From positions 372,001 to 436,000 of the forward strand of contig LR746272.1 of NCBI GenBank assembly GCA_902729315.2: DNA of 64,000 bases, written 5' to 3'. The notes under the pieces are model-generated. The model was not told the DNA's origin and did not search any database. It saw nothing but the letters and a program-made list of their open reading frames with translations. The position numbers were made by a program, and so were the translations under genes. Source of the stretch: Spirodela intermedia. Its lineage: Eukaryota; Streptophyta; Magnoliopsida; Alismatales; Araceae. How positions within the stretch are numbered: position 1 is the first letter of the stretch; each line of letters starts with the position of its first letter. Positions 61,730-64,000 of this stretch are shown piece by piece.

Positions 61730-63820
61730 CGACAAGCGCTCCAGTTTTGCGTGAAATCTACGGCGGCGGCGCCGCCGGCGAGCCTGCCCCCCCCTTCTCC
61801 CTCCGGTAGATGTAAATAGCGGGACGACCGACCCTACCGGAAGAGAGAGAGAGACAGAGAGAGAAAAGGATCACCCATACCAGGGCTAGAGGACGCATTC
61901 TCGCCTATGGGGGGGGGGGGCTCCCCAGCATAGAATATGACTAAACCCCCTCTATAATCTTCATCCGTATAAATGAAAGATGAAGACGCTGCTGCATCTA
62001 TAAATTTAGAGAATGGAATAATGGAAAGAAATGCTTTTTATGCTACCCACCTCGCTGGATCGTACTTCTTTAAAGCCGGAGATTCTTGCAGCTGTCACCT
62101 GTGCCTGATAATTAAAGCCCCCCTCGGATACGCCTTCGAGAAAACCACCGGCTGCCGCCGCCCACCGGAGCCGTCGGCAGGACCCCGCCCGCCGCCTTTC
62201 GCGTGGAGCGGGGCGTTGACTCCGGATGCTCTGAACGAGTGGCGCGGAATCGGATCTGCCCGGTCCGCGTCGGGATCGGGGCCGGATCGTCCCCGACCAG
62301 CCTAGTGGGGCCTCCCGAAATCTGACATTCGGCCCAATTAGTCCAGTCTAGTGGGCCTGGCCTCATTTTCGGCGTAATCTAGATTTATACGGGCCCCAAC
62401 TTACGTAAAATCATTTCTCATTTTTCACGGAGGGAGGGGGAGGATAAATGTGTCCGTAGTCATTCGGTCAGTTACGGAGGGTGTCTTGTTAAATTTCGTC
62501 GACCGGTGGGTCTATTGGTAAATGTGTGAACTTCTCTGGATGAAAATGAAAATAACCCATAATTTGGAATATATATTTTTATTATTATCAGCTTCCAATT
62601 GGTCACCAGAGAGAGAGAGAGAGAGAGGGAGGGAGAGAGCGGCGGTAAGTGGAGCCCGACTTCCAGAGACCTTAAACTCTATGGATCCGAAAAGATTATG
62701 AGAATCGTGGGCACAGGACCGACGTTATCTCCCGCTGGGGACCACTCGCATAGGCTCGAAAGACTCCTATGTATCTCATGACGTTTATGACCGCTAGACC
62801 GGCTACGCATCGTGCTCGACTGACCTTCACTTTCGTTGTTCGTATAGCGTTGTTACCCTGATTCCATCAAAATCGTTGGACATTCACTTTGCACAGCGAG
62901 CAAGAGAGAGAGAGGGCAAATACCCTTCCTGAAACCCACCCTGCGAAGAAGCAACGTTGGCAGGGAGGGAGCCTGGGGGTTGGCGTCGGGGAGGATCACC
63001 GGGTTGGGATCCGGGTAGGGGCCGGGGAGGTCCTGTCGCGGCGGCGGGGCTGGAGGAGGAACGAGGGTTGAGGAATGGGGGTCTCGTTCAGGGTGTCGAA
63101 GACGGGCACGAGGTTCCGGCCCAGGGCGATCGTCCATTCGGAGATCACGGCCGACGCCTCCACGAGGAAGGAGGCCGTTGATAACTCGAAGGAGAGTTCC
63201 TCCGTTCCCAGGGGGTCCGGATCGAAAGCTGAGGTGACCCCCTGTCGCGCTTTACGATAGTTTTCTTGCTCTCCGTCTGCTCCCCCCACCCCCCCGGGTC
63301 TTCTCTGCGCGCTCGCGTGCGACTCTCCCTCAACTCGTCTTCCATCAGTATTGTACTCGTGTGCATTCATCTATCGATGGTTATGTCTCCAGGGGGCCGG
63401 AGTAATTTCGTATGTCGTTTGAAAATTTCATATTTCGTATATCTTCCTATGGTTCCGGGCACTTTTTGAGACACAGCTTTGGACCTTGGAAGAAGGTGTC
63501 TAACTCTGTTTGCATGAAAACTATGTGGCTTGTGAAATTGTGACGCGTTTACCTGAAAATTGTAGCTTCTTCGAAATAGTTCTCCCTTAAAGCAAATGCT
63601 TTTATATGGATCAAGAAGAGCTCTCGCCCGATTTCCTTTCATGGGTTCGGGGAGAAGTTAAAGTTAGTAGGCTAATAGCTATCATACAAACTGATGACCT
63701 ATACCTCCTTTCAAGAAACAAAAAAGCGCAGTTATTCCTGAAATTTTGATCTTTCTGAAAATATTCCATTATGCTCCCCAATTGGAATTTAATAAGCCAA
63801 CCCTAGTTCTCATTTTCCAG
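61730..63820. other. Right-hand intergenic region downstream of RBOH
   Basis: The 2.1 kb contain the oxidase 3' UTR, a G run at 61911-61920, a cluster of site II-like motifs at 62290-62400 (GGCCCAA, TGGGCCT), a GA run near 62609-62628, and a coding-like minus-strand stretch at about 63075-63237. The site II cluster could be the promoter of the plus-strand gene whose exons appear at 63821, but no first exon was identified. Confidence 0.45.
63075..63237 (-). other. Coding-like minus-strand stretch of unknown family
   Basis: One minus-strand frame from about 63237 down to 63075 has regular G/C at third codon positions and protein-like composition (DPDPLGTEELSFEL, FLVEASAVISEWTIALGRNL, VPVFDTL). 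An AG at about 63239-63238 could be an acceptor. Toward lower coordinates the frame becomes Pro/Arg-rich and an exon end is not clear. I do not recognise the product; it may be an exon, a gene fragment or a GC-driven chance frame. Confidence 0.25.
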
Positions 63821-64000
63821 GCCCGTAGTGCTGGAACGATTGATGAAGCTCCTGGGCTATCAGTTTCCTCAACAAACAGTGGACATCCTATTTCACTTGG
63901 TAAACCAGACACTCACGATGCATATAATCTTTAGAAATCAAAAATCAAGACTTATGCTCATGCATTCTATGCAGATCACGAAGTTTCCTTCACCCTGAAT
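63821..64000 (+). CDS. Partial unrecognised gene at the right edge (two exons visible)
   Basis: A plus-strand exon at 63821-63899 is bounded by TTTCCAG and GTAAAC, and reads RSAGTIDEAPGLSVSSTNSG followed by HPISL. A second begins at 63975 after TATGCAG and reads HEVSFTLN to the window end. Joining them makes a Gly-to-Asp transition codon in frame (GAT), so the reading is continuous. The sequence is hydrophilic, Ser-rich and then beta-like. I do not recognise the family. The 5' part of the gene must lie between about 62.4 and 63.8 kb, but I could not place it, and the 3' part is outside the window. Confidence 0.5.

Noticed and set aside
61973-62305. Plus-strand open frame of 110 codons after RBOH
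   Set aside because: It crosses from AT-rich 3' flank into GC-rich promoter-like sequence with no consistent composition or known motif.

Overview
The window is nuclear DNA of a flowering plant. All multi-exon genes have GT-AG introns, and the recognised families are plant ones (SAUR, DRM1/ARP, RBOH, SMU2/RED, plant FIG4-like SAC phosphatases). Exons range from AT-rich to very rich in G/C at third codon positions, which suggests a monocot, but I cannot name a species. (CT)n/(GA)n microsatellites are unusually frequent. All gene models were built by eye from reading frames, splice signals and remembered family sequences. Each model keeps its frame through every junction.

Layout, left to right: an edge region with a coding-like fragment of unknown origin (1-1613); a 16-exon SAC-domain phosphoinositide phosphatase on the minus strand (1614-9195); a 2.6 kb promoter region between divergent genes; the splicing factor SMU2/RED in 11 exons on the plus strand (11797-17201); a very large 11-exon alpha/beta-hydrolase plus CPBP (CAAX-protease-like) fusion protein on the plus strand (17761-30589); a 4.5 kb gene-poor stretch; a single-exon SAUR on the plus strand (35123-35533); a 4 kb gene-poor stretch; a four-exon secreted pectinesterase on the plus strand (39519-41147); about 6 kb of AT-rich decayed Ty1-copia retrotransposon on the minus strand with LTR-like segments around it; a two-exon SAUR on the minus strand (47819-48525); a two-exon dormancy/auxin-associated DRM1-like gene on the plus strand (50638-51103); a seven-exon mitochondrial adrenodoxin-like ferredoxin on the plus strand (51820-55371); a 14-exon RBOHE-like NADPH oxidase on the plus strand (57527-61729); and the first visible exons of an unrecognised plus-strand gene running off the right edge.

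The genes do not form a pathway. There are loose themes of auxin and growth (two SAURs, DRM1, the pectinesterase acting on the wall) and redox (NADPH oxidase, ferredoxin). Housekeeping-type promoters with site II (TGGGCC/T) and telo-box (AAACCCTA) motifs precede SMU2 and the ferredoxin gene. A similar promoter at 30.86-30.98 kb has no recognisable gene behind it.

I found no clearly new defence or mobile system. The most interesting observations are the fusion protein in which both enzyme-like domains seem to lack catalytic residues, the short introns made largely of sense-strand pyrimidine microsatellites, an upstream ORF whose stop overlaps the RBOH start codon, and a SAUR that appears to carry an intron.
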